In this document: positions 1-10,993 of the stretch, one piece after another | Layout: each line of letters begins with the position of its first letter | Position numbering within the stretch: the stretch's first letter is position 1 | Made by a program: the position numbers and the translations under genes | The notes under the pieces: model-generated | The model's input: the letters and a program-made list of their open reading frames with translations, nothing else | Told to the model about the DNA's origin: nothing | Databases searched by the model: none | NCBI GenBank assembly: GCA_009760855.2 | Contig: WPIO01000005.1 | Coordinates: forward strand, 7,598,001-7,662,000 | Length of the DNA stretch: 64,000 nucleotides | Direction of reading: 5' to 3' | DNA from: Cristatella mucedo | Lineage: Eukaryota > Bryozoa > Phylactolaemata > Cristatellidae

Positions 1-45
1 AGAGTTGATAGCAGCCAATGCATTCCTGCTTGGTGCTAATTCAGT

Positions 46-430
46 GCCACGCGCCCGTGGGAGCCGCTACAGCTGCGGCTCAAGATCGTCGAGCGGCCGG
101 CGAGTCGACCTCAGGGGCAGGGGGTAATATTCTTTGACAGGGCAACACGACGAGCAGACAGTTGGCGGTTGGCTAGCCGACGCTGGCCGACTATCGGGCA
201 GTGGCTAGTGAGTCGCCGGCGCTAACGAATGATGTACAAGGAGACGACGAAATCGATGTGTTTGAGTACCGCTGGGGATGCACTGTCGCTCTCCTGGGTC
301 ACCATGGCCATGGTGAAGACCAATCCTTACAAGTGACAGCATAGACTGGTGAAGGCAGCCGAGGGTCGTGCATCGTCTGCATTTAACTCTTCCCGGGTCC
401 AGTCACCGTATCCGGGATCGCAGCCACACA
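46..430. other. Segment present only in the left arm
   Basis: The right arm goes directly from the counterpart of base 430 to the counterpart of base 45, so these ~385 GC-rich bases are an insertion here or a deletion there. I see no gene or known repeat in it. It holds a small hairpin (61-81, GAGCCGC/GCGGCTC) and a 16-bp palindrome at 300-315. Confidence 0.7.
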
Positions 431-1045
431 ACTCTGAAGATCCACATATTCTTTATGCGCGTCTGCGAAGTTCATTGACTGTACTCATCTCTTCTGACAG
501 ATGTGTTTATAGATACATTTATAGATATATGGAAACATTGGACGGCGTATTTCAATGTACCGTCTTCTCGACTCACTTGACAGCGCGTGCGACGGACTCA
601 ATAGATTCTTTCAGAAGTGCAGCAAATACCGATACTTCGGCTCTGCTACTAAACTGAACGGGCACTCTTGGAAGGCGTAACTGAGAAGAAAGTGACAGCC
701 GGCTGTAGCTACGTGACGAAATCCTAGCGGTACGTGTACTAACTTTCGCTGCAGTAACTATAAACACTCTGCGTGTACACTGCTCAAGAGCTTTATTTTC
801 GTGCCCGGCTGCTACTCCACTTACACTAAAATTTCTGGGTCTCATCAAACCAAGCCTTTGGTTCTAGCTAGTAGCCGATGGGCAGCGAGTTTCGCTCAGA
901 AGTTACTGCGCCAGTTTCCAGCCACTGAGCGCCACCTAAAAATGGCAATATCATCACTCTAACAGATTTTTGTGGCGATGGCCTACGAGTCCGGACCCAC
1001 CCACTCGGCCTTGCCTAAAGCTATAGATAACTATGTAGGTATGAT

Positions 1046-1213
1046 AAATAAATAAATAACTAGCTGATTAAGCAGCCTCTTTTTGTGTAGCGACAGAAGA
1101 GTCTTTACGACTATCACCACCGCTTGTCGTGGCGATTAAGGATTGCCCACCACAAGATTCGAACTCACGACCTCGGCCCGAGGTCGTGAAAAGCAACCGC
1201 CTTACCTAGTGTG
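1046..1213 (-). mobile_element. SINE-A copy (tRNA-derived)
   Basis: Minus-strand copy of the commonest short repeat of the window. From its head it shows a box-A-like CACACTAGGTAAGGCGG, a box-B-like GTTCGAATC, a middle block GCGGTGGTGATAG, then GAGGCTG and an (ATTT)n tail. The internal pol III promoter and the repetition elsewhere mark it as a SINE rather than a tRNA gene. The right-arm counterpart (27350-27450) keeps only the tail half. Confidence 0.9.
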
Positions 1214-2137
1214 CAGCATGTAGAGAGAAGTATGCAATATGCAGTATGCAGTACTCAGTGAGTAGAAATAAAAGGAGGGCAGAAAAGTGCCTCGTACAAT
1301 CTGCTGCAGCCGGTCTTTCACAGCGAATAGAATGCACTCACTTGCATCGCCGGCAGTTTTCGGCAGCTCTGATGTGAATGGTTCTCGAAACTGTATTTTG
1401 AGCTGGCGTAGCAATAGCTGAATTCTCTTGTGCAAACAGAAGTGCAAGCATTCGTCGCTGCCCTTCCTGGACAGAAATGCCAATTTAATCCTGTGATTAA
1501 ATGAACAAAAAACATTGTAAAAAAACAGCAGAGTTGAAGTCGGCAAATTATTTTGCATCACTTCTGCTGCGACTGGTTAGTCCTGTCGCGTGCCACGTTG
1601 AGTGCCACCCGAGTTAGATAGCTTACGGAACCCTTGTGGTGGCTAGCCAGCATGCGTTCGGTTCATTCAATTTCGATCTGTGGTCAACAGACGCTCGTCG
1701 AATTTTCATTATTCATTTCGGAAGTTTCAGTTGAGTTCACTATCCAGTATAATCAAAAGCCAATGGCTAAGGTGCACGTCCAACCAAGGTCTGGCCGAGG
1801 TCTCGGGCTCGAGCCCCGTAGGGTACGTGAAGCGCCTGAACACAAATGAAGTTCTCATGTGGCGCTTAACAAATGAATTATGTAAGTCAGGCATATGCCT
1901 AGTCCAGCCGAAAAGGAACTGGCTCAGCGATGGTGGTGGGTGTTTCGGCGAAAATGCGATGGTAAAGTTTGCCAAATGCAAAAGAAGCTTATACCTGGGT
2001 GTGCAGACTGCACCTGTCACGATTTCGTTTTCTAACCCTTGAAGGAACGAGTTTTAGCACAGAAACTTTGCTTGCAGCTGACTGCTGAGGAAACTTTGCG
2101 TTTGACCGACTCCAGCTACTCGAGCCACTGAAATTAA
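1137..2137. other. 1-kb segment absent from the right arm
   Basis: The right arm jumps from the counterpart of about 2137 straight to that of about 1137, at a junction sharing TTAAT. The segment includes the SINE-A head, a SINE-B copy and otherwise unrecognised sequence with no convincing gene. Confidence 0.75.
1778..1882 (+). mobile_element. SINE-B copy, 5' truncated
   Basis: Starts near GGTCTGGCCGAGGTC, carries the box-B-like GGGCTCGAGCCC, then the family tail (GTGAAGCGCCTGAA ... GGCGCT ... CAAATGAATTATG). Confidence 0.8.
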
Positions 2138-2267
2138 ATCCTGGCAATTGCAGCAGTGGGTGCCGATATTCGCCTTTTGAGAGAGTCCGACGTCTTTGCC
2201 GTCACGGAGAGCGAAAGGCCATTTGAAGTCCTGTAGAATTGTACCGGTGAACTCTCGTAGTAGCTTT

Positions 2268-2352
2268 CGATCATGCTTCCTTTACAGCATATGCAAAGTG
2301 CCTACAATGAGATTTATTTTTTGAGGGCGCTATACGAACGTATTATTAGTAT
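2268..2352 (+). mobile_element. LINE-A-type 3' tail fragment
   Basis: Short 3' end (CTTTACAGCATATGCAAAG, a GAGATTTA/GAGGGCGC hairpin, then a TATTATTAG tail) without coding sequence. Its mirror copy lies at 27130-27215 in the right arm, so it predates the duplication. Confidence 0.7.
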
Positions 2353-3054
2353 TCTGCCTGCCGGCTCCAGTGACCGCTGACAGCGCCAGCCTTGGACAAA
2401 GTAACAGGTCTGTCACCAAGGATGGAATCCCATTTGGTTTAGCAACCTGCTGACCATTTTTGGCGGCTACTATTTCATTATTGCTAAGCCATCAGCAAAC
2501 AAAGTCTATCGCAATTGTCGATTTACCTAGGTGCTACCCTTAAAGGTTTCGTCACTTGATCAGCACATGATTTCGTTGCATTATAGACAGAAGTAGCGAC
2601 TTGCTAGCCTTGGCGTGTCTTTACTGAGTGTTTGTTATTCATGGCCTCACCTAGAGCCCCTAATTCTGGTTTGACTCAGTCGGCAGTTGTCGGTGTAGCT
2701 TGAGGCTGTATGGCTTATGTAACCTTGGCTAGGCTTCATTGTCTAGAGTGCCACTCCTTGTCCTCGCATGCTCTCCCACTGCAAGCAGGTATGCTGTAAC
2801 TTTAAAAGAGGGCAGGATGAACAGATAAAACTCCTCCTTAAGATTTGTTAATGCCAAGGCCTTGCTACCCCTCTCCGTATCTATCTCATCCTACTTTTTT
2901 CCCTCTCTCCATATGTGTGTCTCTATCTCTATCTCTCTATTCTCTCTCTCTCTCCCTTTATCTTTGATCCGGTTCTCGATTCTCTTTCTTCTCGTTTCCC
3001 TCTTCTTTTTTCAAGTGTTCCATATACTTAAAGCTTCCGTATATCGAGGCCAGC
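2353..3054. other. Arm sequence without a recognisable gene
   Basis: Unique-looking arm DNA ending in an interrupted CT-rich tract (about 2880-3010). The matching tract in the right arm (26380-26580) has grown into long GA and CA runs. Confidence 0.7.
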
Positions 3055-3235
3055 ATTGCAATGCAAATTACATAGACCAAACGACATTCCTGTAGCGGGG
3101 TCATAGGCTATCTTGGAGAAGGGCTTATCGTATCTTATCTATCTTATTTACATCGCAGGGCTTGAGCACAGAACCTCAGTCGTCTAACGTGAGAAACGCG
3201 ACCTTTGCCTTTAAGCTGCATATTGCTTATAATCT
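3055..3235 (-). mobile_element. tRNA-related SINE fragment (third type)
   Basis: Read on the minus strand it gives a box-B-like stretch (GTGCTCAAGCCCTGCGATG) followed by (AGATA)n-like sequence. The homologous copy at 26025-26200 is noticeably more diverged than the neighbouring arm DNA. The family assignment is uncertain. Confidence 0.5.
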
Positions 3236-3339
3236 CCTGGGCCGCTAAAATCTGGCTGTTTTAGAATGCTTATATTATAATATAAATTAAAATATATATA
3301 TATTTATTTATTTATGTACATTGTATGCAAAATATGAGA

Positions 3340-4160
3340 GCAGCCATGCGGTTTTTTGAATCGCAGGTAAGACGCTGGTGCTTGCGGATAAGCCAGAATT
3401 GTTGATCGACCTCCGAAATGCGAGATGCAACGCTGAGGCGTTTAGGGGCAGGCCGGCTACACGGGCCTAAATACGTTCGCTCCGCCTCTCGGTCGGTGGA
3501 AGGCCCGGCGAGTGCTTTCAGGTGTGGGAGGCAAATCTGTTCGTTTGACCTTCGGGACTTCGTTTGAGTTCGTCGTTCCAACCCCGACCTTTTCACTTTC
3601 TCATCAAACTCGCTTTAAACCGCACACTTTGCTAGGGAAGAGGATGGAATCTCGATCTTATCTGGCCGGAGCCAGCACGGTGCGCTGCCCGTTGAGGAGC
3701 CTAAAGCGGCTTGCTATGGGGTCAAGGCCTAAGGAGCCTGCGACCTGAGAGTCCGGTCGCCTACGCTCGCGTAATTTAGTGGTAGCCGCTCGTCACTTTT
3801 CGCACGTGGATGGTCCAAAAGTCCCTGCCTGCCATCGGGATTACAAAACGTACGTGCCTTCCTTCAGAATTAAAGTGGTTTCGCCAGCTTCAAGAACAGC
3901 GGCCGCACTCCTGTGGCCCTCCTCGCGACGGCCAGCGAGATGACGGCAGGAAGCGAGGTGGCATCCGCCCAGGCGGAGGCCAGCGAGACGATGAAGGGCT
4001 GCGAAGTGAAAACCGCCAGCGATGCTTTGGACATCCTCGAGACCCCTATGGCGGAGGGAGGAGGCACACGCCTGACCAGTGTGGGTAAAGGTCCCAAATA
4101 GCTGGTGGCATAAGAAGCCGGTTTGGCGATATAGTTCGCGTTCTTGCGCCTTCTCCAAAT
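3340..4160. other. Near-identical arm core, no assignable gene
   Basis: GC-rich stretch open in several frames on both strands and almost unchanged in the right arm (23600-24437). The openness fits base composition and the conservation fits recent duplication, so neither argues for a protein. An Ala/Thr/Glu-rich frame at 3913-4101 (+) is the best-looking candidate exon, with no family match that I recognise. Confidence 0.4.
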
Positions 4161-4797
4161 GACAGCCGCGTAGAGCGAATGCTACTGAGCACTATCCGTT
4201 TTATTGATGGTCGATGACTGACTATGTGATCTGCTTGTTGCTTTCAATTCAGTGCTGTGTTGTGCTTTCCGCTTGCATGGACAGCGATGTTTTTCTGATT
4301 TGGTTTCGTAGCCCCATTCGTTATATGATATGTCCACATCTGGAAGAGGTGGTGGCTTAATATTCATGCTTTACTCTTTTCATTGCAGAATAATGACTGC
4401 TTGTGGCTGAGCTTCTGAATCATGAGCCCTTGATTACGGTGACTGCCTTCTGATGTCTGCTTACGATTGACCCTTTGATTGATGTACATTTATGTCTGGG
4501 TTCTATGGTGGCAATGAAGCGTATAGGTCATCAAGTAGCTTAACGCACCAGTTCGCTGAAAATACGGACTTATTTTTTTATCCATCCTTTGAATTTCTGC
4601 AATTGGGTACTACAATTACCAGGTTCAGTTTAGAAAAAGTCTTCAGGAGTCATTCGGTCAATTTCCACGATTTAGGTCGAGGGAGATGGGTCGAGGTCGA
4701 GAGTGGAGGAAGGGAGTGAGAAAGGACAGAGAGGGGTCGAGAGAGAGAGGGGGAGAGAAAGAGATAGATAGATAGATCGAGATGGAGAGAGACAGTG

Positions 4798-4823
4798 AGC
4801 AGAGAGAGAGAAAGAGAGAGAGA

Positions 4824-4906
<83 letters not shown>
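4798..4906. repeat. (GA)n microsatellite
   Basis: About 110 bp of nearly pure GA within a longer purine-rich tract (4680-4915). The counterpart in the right arm is (CT)n at 22878-22975, shorter and interrupted differently. Confidence 0.97.
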
Positions 4907-4910
<4 letters not shown>

Positions 4911-5434
4911 AGACCAGTAACACTCTTTTGCATGAATTGCGGTGCTGTTTGTGCTGATCTCTGGTGCTGCTGGGGCGAATGTGTTTGTCCGGCAATTTTG
5001 GAAACGTGACGCAACGACCTACATAGACGAATATCTTTTCCTCAACCGTTTTGGTGGGTGTGTTGCCAGCCCCCATCTCTGATAGCCAGCTGACATGACC
5101 CGTACGAATAATGCATGTGTGTAGAGCCACAAGAGAACTACAGTCACTCCTGTGCAGACGAAACCCACGCTATCGAGAACAAGGGATTCAATTTTGCTTT
5201 AAATTCGTCAAGTCAAGAAATGGCGCGTTGTCAATCTGTAGTAGGTTTCAAGCTTTTGTACCATAATAATTAAGGACACAGTCTAAAAAAATATCTGAGG
5301 ATGCTTGGATGCACGGCTATGCAACCGAAGGACAGCTAAACGATCGAAGTCAGAGGATCGGGTGAGATAGGGCACCTCCGAGGATTGATTAGTTCACCCA
5401 CAGTTAGGCAGGACGGAGCTGGAGAACTCGGACT

Positions 5435-5592
5435 CTCAGCCTAGGGGTAAAGTGCTTGCTCTAAACCATCCGGGCCGTGGGTTCGTGTGGAGAGGCGATC
5501 CTTTATCAGCCACTGTAGTCCGAAAAGCTAGTGTAAAGCCCCTGTGGCTTTTCTAGCTCCATGTAAATGAGGCTGTTCAATTGGTGGACCTT
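5435..5592 (+). mobile_element. Degenerate SINE-A-related copy
   Basis: Box-B-like CCGTGGGTTCG, the SINE-A middle GCGATCCTTTATCAGCCACT and the AATGAGGCTGTTCAAT end are present, with a different head. Mirrored at 22185-22345. Confidence 0.65.
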
Positions 5593-5789
5593 TAGTTTTT
5601 ATTTTAACTGTCGTAGAGACGCCGGCTGTATTATGGCTGCTCTGACAACATGAAAATTAGTCAGAGCTGCAGAGCTGTGCAATTTCAAAGCGTCGTATTG
5701 CACGGAGATGGAAATACCAGCAACGAAAAAGTGTGCACCAGCCAAGGTGGGATTTAAAAATTCAGGTACATGTTCTGCTGCGGTTATAA

Positions 5790-6835
5790 CAACAATAATA
5801 ATAATATATTTGTATAGGATCCTCAAAGAACGCAATTTCTGAATAGGCATTCACTTTTTCTGCAAATAAAGCATGATCGAATAGTTAGTGGTATCGTGCT
5901 TGATGAACAACACGAATATCATGGTTAGGGTTGACGTGCACAGGGTCAGCATGCAAGTAGTGGCAGCATGCCCAGTGTCAGCACGAATAAGCACATAAAG
6001 GACGACCTACATAGATCTACTAAATGCTGTGATAAACAGATAGGCTCTCAGTTTATTAAAGTGGGCAAGTTAAGGGATGTCGTGACACAAGTCGGAGGTG
6101 AGTTCCAGGCTTTGGGAGCATACGAACTAAGCGCACGGTCTACAAAAGATTTGAGGTTTGCACGAGGTATGGGTAAACAATTAAATTCCGAAAGGTGGTG
6201 ATACGATGCCTGGTAGGGAAGTAGATCTGATAGGCAGGGTGGAGCCAAAAATGAAAAGACTAAAAGTAAGTGACAGAACCTTGAAGCTGATGTGCAGCTT
6301 GACTGGGAGCCAGAGCAGGTAGGTGAGAAGAGGTGTGATCTGGCAACTGCGACGCTCCCGACAGCCAAAACTGGCTGCAGAGTTTTCTCTAAGCGCCTGA
6401 TTGCACAGGCCTGTAGACCAGCAATCAGTGAGTTAAAGAATTCGAGACTGAATGTCCATAAACCATGTACCAATTTACATGTAGTATCCCTGTCTAAGTA
6501 AGCCCTAATTTTAGCAATGATATTTAGCTGAAAAAGGCAGACCTGACTGCAGAGGTTATGCGGTTGTCTAATGACAGGTCACTTTGGAACAAGACACCTA
6601 GATTTCGTGCAGATTCAACAGGAGATATGCTGGCAGAGATGATTGTCAGCGTTAACGTTTCCAATTTCCAAGTCACACTTGGTTTGCTTATAACAAGTAA
6701 GTTAGTTTTATCATCATTTAATTTACGAAAACTTCTTGCCATCCATGTGCGAATGTCATCGATAGATGTAAAGGAGAGTCGATAGAATTCGGCATGCTGG
6801 AGGGCTGGCAAGGTACAATTTAGTGTCATCTGCAC
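5790..6835 (-). mobile_element. LINE-A copy, 5' truncated (RT end to 3' tail)
   Basis: Minus-strand L2/CR1-group LINE. The 6524-6865 translation contains the block after the RT active site (SIDDIRTWM, LNDDKTNLLV, SARNLGVLFQSDLSL), and 6048-6473 contains the C-terminal domain (ACAIRRLE, SYAPKAWNS, PPTCV). The 3' UTR with a (ATT)n-like tail ends near 5790. Coding is interrupted, so the copy is dead. The inner breakpoint of the large inverted duplication lies within its 3' UTR. Confidence 0.88.
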
Positions 6836-6872
6836 AGTTGAATCTGCACGAAATCTATGTGTCATGTTCCAA

Positions 6873-7733
6873 TGGGTTGTAGGACATTTTCCCCGTGGAT
6901 GTTTCCCCGCCGAATATTTCCGCCGGGGTAGAAAATTTCCCCTTATGTCCCTAGGTTGATGAATATATAACTAAAAATGCAGATATATATATATATATAC
7001 ACGATTAAATGAAGTTCATGCTCTATTAAAATAAAATCAACTAAAATCAACTCAGTATTATTAGAGGAATGAATGGATTGGAAGGATGGTTTCTGATGGA
7101 GCGAGCGGCGGCTGCGGCAGCAGCTAGCTATACGGTTAGGTCCCGCGGAAGTTAGGTCGCACTCGACGCCACCAGGTACATGTTCGTACCCGTCAAAGCG
7201 CGCGCTACGGCGTTCCGCACGTCCCTGAATATGAGAGCGCTAAGCCTCATAACTCGACCTCAATAGATCTATTTATGCCCTAATGCGCACTAATTAAAGC
7301 GCGGAATATGAGCAAGACTGAATTTAGGCGGCGGAGGCACAGCCCGCCCTAAATCCTAAGCTCTAAACCCTTAAATCCTTAAACTCTAAAACCCTAAACT
7401 CTAAACCCTAAGCCCTAACCGCTAAACCCTAAAAATCCTAAACCTTAAACCCTAAACCCTAAACGCGAAATCCTACAAACCCTAAGCCCTAGCACGCTAA
7501 ACACTAAACCCTAAACGATAAAAACCCTAAACTCTAAGCCTTAAACCCTAAAAAACCTAAAGACCCTAAAACCCCTAAACACTAAGCCCTAAAACCTAAA
7601 CCCTAAACCATATACCGGGGCGGGGAATGTCCTACCCCAGGGAGAAAAATGTCGGGGGGGATGTCCTATCCCACGGGGGAATGTCGGGGGATGTCCGTGG
7701 GGTGGGGGACGTCCAGGGAGAATGTTCGTACCC
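6873..7733. mobile_element. 861-bp TIR element carrying telomere-like repeats
   Basis: Insertion into LINE-A flanked by the direct repeat TGTTCCAA (6865-6872 and 7734-7741). The ends are imperfect inverted repeats: GGGTTGTAGGACATTTTCCC on the left, and GGGTACGAACATTCTCCC when the right end is reverse-complemented. The G-rich right end (7615-7733) repeats a GGGAATGTC/ATGTCC motif that also occurs inverted at the left end. No transposase is coded, so it is non-autonomous. The 8-bp duplication would fit hAT, P, Merlin or Sola1-like families; I cannot assign one. Confidence 0.8.
7336..7612. repeat. Degenerate (CCCTAAA)n / (TTTAGGG)n array
   Basis: About 280 bp dominated by CCCTAAA and close variants (CTCTAAA, CCCTAAG, CCTTAAA). 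The heptamer is the TTTAGGG telomere type, not the TTAGGG hexamer usual in animals. It lies wholly inside the TIR element and is strongly diverged. Confidence 0.9.
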
Positions 7734-8616
7734 TGTTCCAAAGTTACCTTTCATTAGACGACCACATCAGATCCACAGTCAAGTGCGTCTACTTGCAGCT
7801 ACATAACATTGTTAAAACTCGGACTTGTTTAGATAAGGATGCCACATCCAAGTTGGTCCATGCATTTGTGACATCCCGTTTCGACTTTTGTAACTCACTG
7901 CTTGCTGGCCTACTGGCGTGTCCAATCAGGCGCTTACAACTGGTGCAAAACTCTGCAGCTATGCTTGCCTGTCGTGAGCGTCGCAGTTGCCACATCACAC
8001 CACTTCTCGCCGACCTGCACTGGCTACAAGTCAAGCAAGGAATTAACTTCAAGGTTTTGTCAGTCACTTTTAGGTCCCTTCATTCTATGGCTCCAGCCTA
8101 TCTTTCAGATATACTACCCCATCAGGCCAAGCATCGTACCACCCGCTTTTCGGAATCCAACAGTTTAGAAATACCTCGTACAAACCTTAAATCCTTTGGA
8201 GACCGTGCATTTAGTTCGTATGCTCCCACAGCCTGGAACTCCCTCCCGACCTGCGTCAGAACATCCCCTGACCTGACCACATTTAAAAAGAACCTAAAAA
8301 CACACCTATTTAGGACAGCATTTAGTGGGTGCCTGTGATTCGTCCTTGATGTGCTTATGCGTGCTGACAATGCATGCTGCCACTAACCATTCTTGCATGC
8401 TGACCCTGTGCATGTCACCCTAACTATGTTAATCATGCTGCTTATCAAGCACAATACCACTCACCGTTCAACTGTGTTTTTTTGCAGCAAATTTAAAAGT
8501 AACGTAAATGTAAAACAATGTAAACAGTAAAATGTACAAATGTAAAGCGCCTAGCAAGAGATTGAGTTCTCTGAGGGCGCTTTACCAAATGCAGTAATAT
8601 TTTTTTATTATTATTA

Positions 8617-9480
8617 GAATTGAAAGCCCAGGTCGTGTAGTGCAATTACATTGGAAAGAGGGTAGTATAAACCGTAAAAAGAACGCGAACACGCACAGAG
8701 CCATGAGGTAGCCCTTATTTCGGATGATTTTTTTACGTTCACATCAATCCTCTGGTATCTCCTACTTAAATAGGACTTGTACTGCAGTATAGCCAGTGAT
8801 GGCGAAATGAGACGAGAGGTGCAGGAGAAGGAGTTACGGATGAATAGTATGAAAAGCTGCCGAAAGATCGAGCCAAACAAGTTGAGAGACTCTACCTGAG
8901 TCCTGCAATCCTAAGAAGGTCATTATTTACCCGAAGCAGTAGTGACTCTGTAAAGTGACTGGCCTCCTTGAATGTAAGCATTGGAGAGGCGCTGCATGGA
9001 ATTGAGGGGCAATAATTCAGATAGGATGCAGCCACACTAGAAATGAATTCCTTGATCTTTTGTACCATGCTGACCAAGAGGCTAGAGAAGCGATCGGCTA
9101 GATTATCTTAAGGATCACTAGAAACGGAGCTAACCTGGTTAAAGCGGTTAAGGGGATTGCTTATCGTAGATATCAGCATATTTTGATTGTGCATCCGTCA
9201 TTCAAATTTTTCTAATACAAGCTGGACTTTGCTTGTGCTAGGATCGATTCTTACGATCAACAGCAGTCCTCGTATGCCTGTCGAATGGACAGTCGGACTT
9301 GATCTTGTGTATGTTTTTCAAGCTTGCACTTAGTAGACCTAGCTTGTTTATTGTCTGCGGTAAACCATTTGCAGTCTGGGTGAAGATGCACAGTGCTTTA
9401 AGTCAGAGGCGAAAACTCTCTGAATATGTGAGCTAGTGTCGTGCTGTACTATTCTACCATTGATGGCAGGTCAGATGGGG
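8617..9480 (-). mobile_element. LINE-A copy, 5' RT region
   Basis: Minus-strand LINE-A sequence matching the part of the family before and around the RT fingers: 8892-9077 has TFKEASHFTESLLLRVNN, and 8614-8880 has SIFRQLF and YPLSNVIALHDLGFQF. The same segment lies on the plus strand at 19430-19660. Upstream coding (to about 9480) is fragmentary. Confidence 0.75.
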
Positions 9481-9539
9481 GATTGAGCAACAGGGGCAAA
9501 TAAGATATTCTTGCAGGGACAGTGTCGATCTCAAGGTTG

Positions 9540-10240
9540 TTTATATCCGTCTTTAACTCCACAAAGTCATAAAGTCCGTGTGAGTGTTACGCAGGAGAGT
9601 TTTGTATAGCGCACTCACAGCCTAAGCGGCTTTCGGTACGCATTCGGTAGCCAACAGACTTCGTCTCACGCAACAAAGAGAAAGTGGGAAGCATAGCAGA
9701 GTCAGGAGAGCAGTTGAGGTAGTGAGTAGCATGGAAGTAGCAGCTCAGGATCGCTGAAAAGGATGAGCCATAGTCGGTAGCGGGAGAGTAGTAGTTGTCG
9801 TTGCCTAAGAATTGTGGAAGCGAGTTCCACAGTCTAGGACCTGCAGAGCTAAAGCTTCTGTCGCCAACTGCCTTTAAGTGGAGGAATGGAACAGCTAATT
9901 TATTGTCCACATAGGACCTGAGGGTGCGAAGAGGCTGAAACTGGTGCAGCAGTTCAACTAGGTAAGAAGGAGCCAAGACGTGGCCGGCCTTGTGGGTCAG
10001 CGTAAGAATCTTGCCCTGAGTCTGTCGGTCAAACGGCATCCATCTTAGCTCTTTTAGCAGATATAATCATATATATAATTCATTTATATAGCACCCCAAG
10101 AGAACTTAATCTCTATTCAGGCGCTTAACATATGCCTCGAGGCTCGAGCCCAGGAGACACGTGCTCAAACTTCTGGGACTTGAAGACTAGCCTTGCTGCC
10201 ATATTCATACGATGTTGGTCTTGATACTCAATTAAAGAAA
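9540..10240 (-). mobile_element. LINE-B copy, C-terminal domain and 3' end
   Basis: Second L2/CR1-like family. The 9587-10039 frame ends in the family's C-terminal domain (LAPSYLVELLHQF, RTLRSYVDNKLAVPF, VGDRSFSSAGPRLWNSLPQF). Further upstream coding (read as MNMAARLVF) follows beyond a SINE-B insertion at 10068-10168. The same 3' end recurs at 49350-49605 (-) and the coding region at 12600-13905 (+). Confidence 0.85.
10068..10168 (-). mobile_element. SINE-B copy inside LINE-B
   Basis: Minus-strand SINE-B: GGGCTCGAGCC, GCATATGTTAAGCGCCTGAA, GAGATTAAGTTCTC and the AATGAATTATATAT tail, lying between two parts of the LINE-B copy. Confidence 0.85.
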
Positions 10241-10244
10241 TTGA

Positions 10245-10480
10245 AGAAAGATAGCTACTATCCGAGTGCAATTGTCTGCAACGAAAGTAGCAAAGTACCG
10301 AGAGGACTTTGAGTGTTTAAGGGCGGCAAGGAATCAAAGTGCGAGTACAACAGACTGCCGTCTGCATAGAACTGAAAGTCACTATCGTGCTTGGCAATCA
10401 CACCGGCCAGAGGGAGAGCGTGCATTGTGTAAAAATGCGGACCTAGTATAGATCCCTGAAGTTCCCCGTGAGTCTCAATC
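10245..10480 (-). mobile_element. LINE-A RT fragment
   Basis: Minus-strand sequence matching the RT segment just after the QGS-LGP motif (ADVIAKHDLGFQFYAD in better copies; here more like AGVIAKHDSDFQFYAD), clearly decayed. It adjoins the inverted segment at 10435-10820. Confidence 0.7.
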
Positions 10481-10820
10481 TTTCAGTTGGTAGGGTGTGA
10501 ACCATATCGTCAGCTTAGAGGTTTCGGGACCATTAGAAGCTCTAGGCGAATGGTTTTCACCTTTTAATTCATCTGAGACAGATGGCCTGGAGTGGCTCGG
10601 TTTTTGGGAATGAAGGCTAGCTGAATGACCTCCGGCCGCGGACACTGCCATTTTCTCCTATTAAGACAGGACACTACCGGGCAATTACGGCGACATCCGG
10701 GCGAGAGGTGATTCATAAAGAGCTACTCGGCCATCGAAGATGAAAAGCAGCCGATGGATCCAGCAGAAATCGCAGAGAGTCTCTAGCTACGTCAACGTTC
10801 CCCGAGAAGATCGTTTTAAA
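10435..10820. repeat. Inner inverted pair, left copy
   Basis: Reverse complement of 17534-17925. Anchors are GATGAAAAGCAGCCGATGGA with TCCATCGGCTGCTTTTCATC, CAACGTTCCC with GGGAACGTTG, and the GGTTTTCACC region. Each copy abuts LINE-A RT sequence on one side and a CA/TA microsatellite on the other. Confidence 0.8.
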
Positions 10821-10834
10821 CACACACACACACG

Positions 10835-10891
<57 letters not shown>

Positions 10892-10950
10892 GCACACACA
10901 CACACACACATGCACACACACATGCACTCACACACACACACAGACACACA

Positions 10951-10985
<35 letters not shown>
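10820..10985. repeat. (CA)n followed by (TA)n microsatellite
   Basis: About 120 bp of CA repeats with CG/TG interruptions, then about 40 bp of TA repeats. Confidence 0.97.

Positions 10986-10993
<8 letters not shown>

Larger units (their letters stand above)
1..5893. repeat. Left arm of a large inverted duplication
   Basis: This stretch is the reverse complement of 21895-28135. Alignment anchors: 1-45 with about 28092-28135, 430-1135 with 27355-28067, 2137-3060 with 26325-27345, and 3340-5893 with 21895-24437. Used only as an alignment ruler, the translation of 3841-4158 is identical to that of 23602-23919 over 105 residues, and 573-848 differs from 27645-27920 at 2 of 91. The inner end lies in the 3' UTR of a LINE-A copy. 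The outer end is beyond the window. Confidence 0.93.
6838..8616 (+). mobile_element. LINE-A copy split by a DNA element
   Basis: It starts head-to-head against the previous LINE-A copy with a stretch encoding ESARNL, is interrupted at 6873-7733, and resumes with FQSYLSLDDHIRSTVK through the C-terminal region (SRFDFCNSLLAGLLACPIRR, DLHWLQVKQ, PTAWNSLPTCVRTSPDL, KTHLFRTAF). The 3' UTR and (ATT)n tail end near 8616. The reading frame from 7744 to 8338 is open to its natural end, so this is one of the better-preserved copies. Confidence 0.9.

Noticed and set aside
3841-4158. A conserved 105-residue protein identical in both duplication arms
   Set aside because: Both strands are equally open and the whole arm is about 99% identical, so identity reflects recent duplication, not selection.
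4658-5130. Ser/Leu- or Arg/Glu-repeat open frames (also at 15776-16237, 22658-23113, 26323-26621, 29118-29651, 32843-33119)
   Set aside because: They are translations of GA/CT microsatellites; the flanks have no coding signature.
7336-7612. A real telomere or chromosome fusion point
   Set aside because: The repeats are degenerate, lie inside an element with inverted ends and an 8-bp target duplication, and are flanked by one continuous LINE copy.
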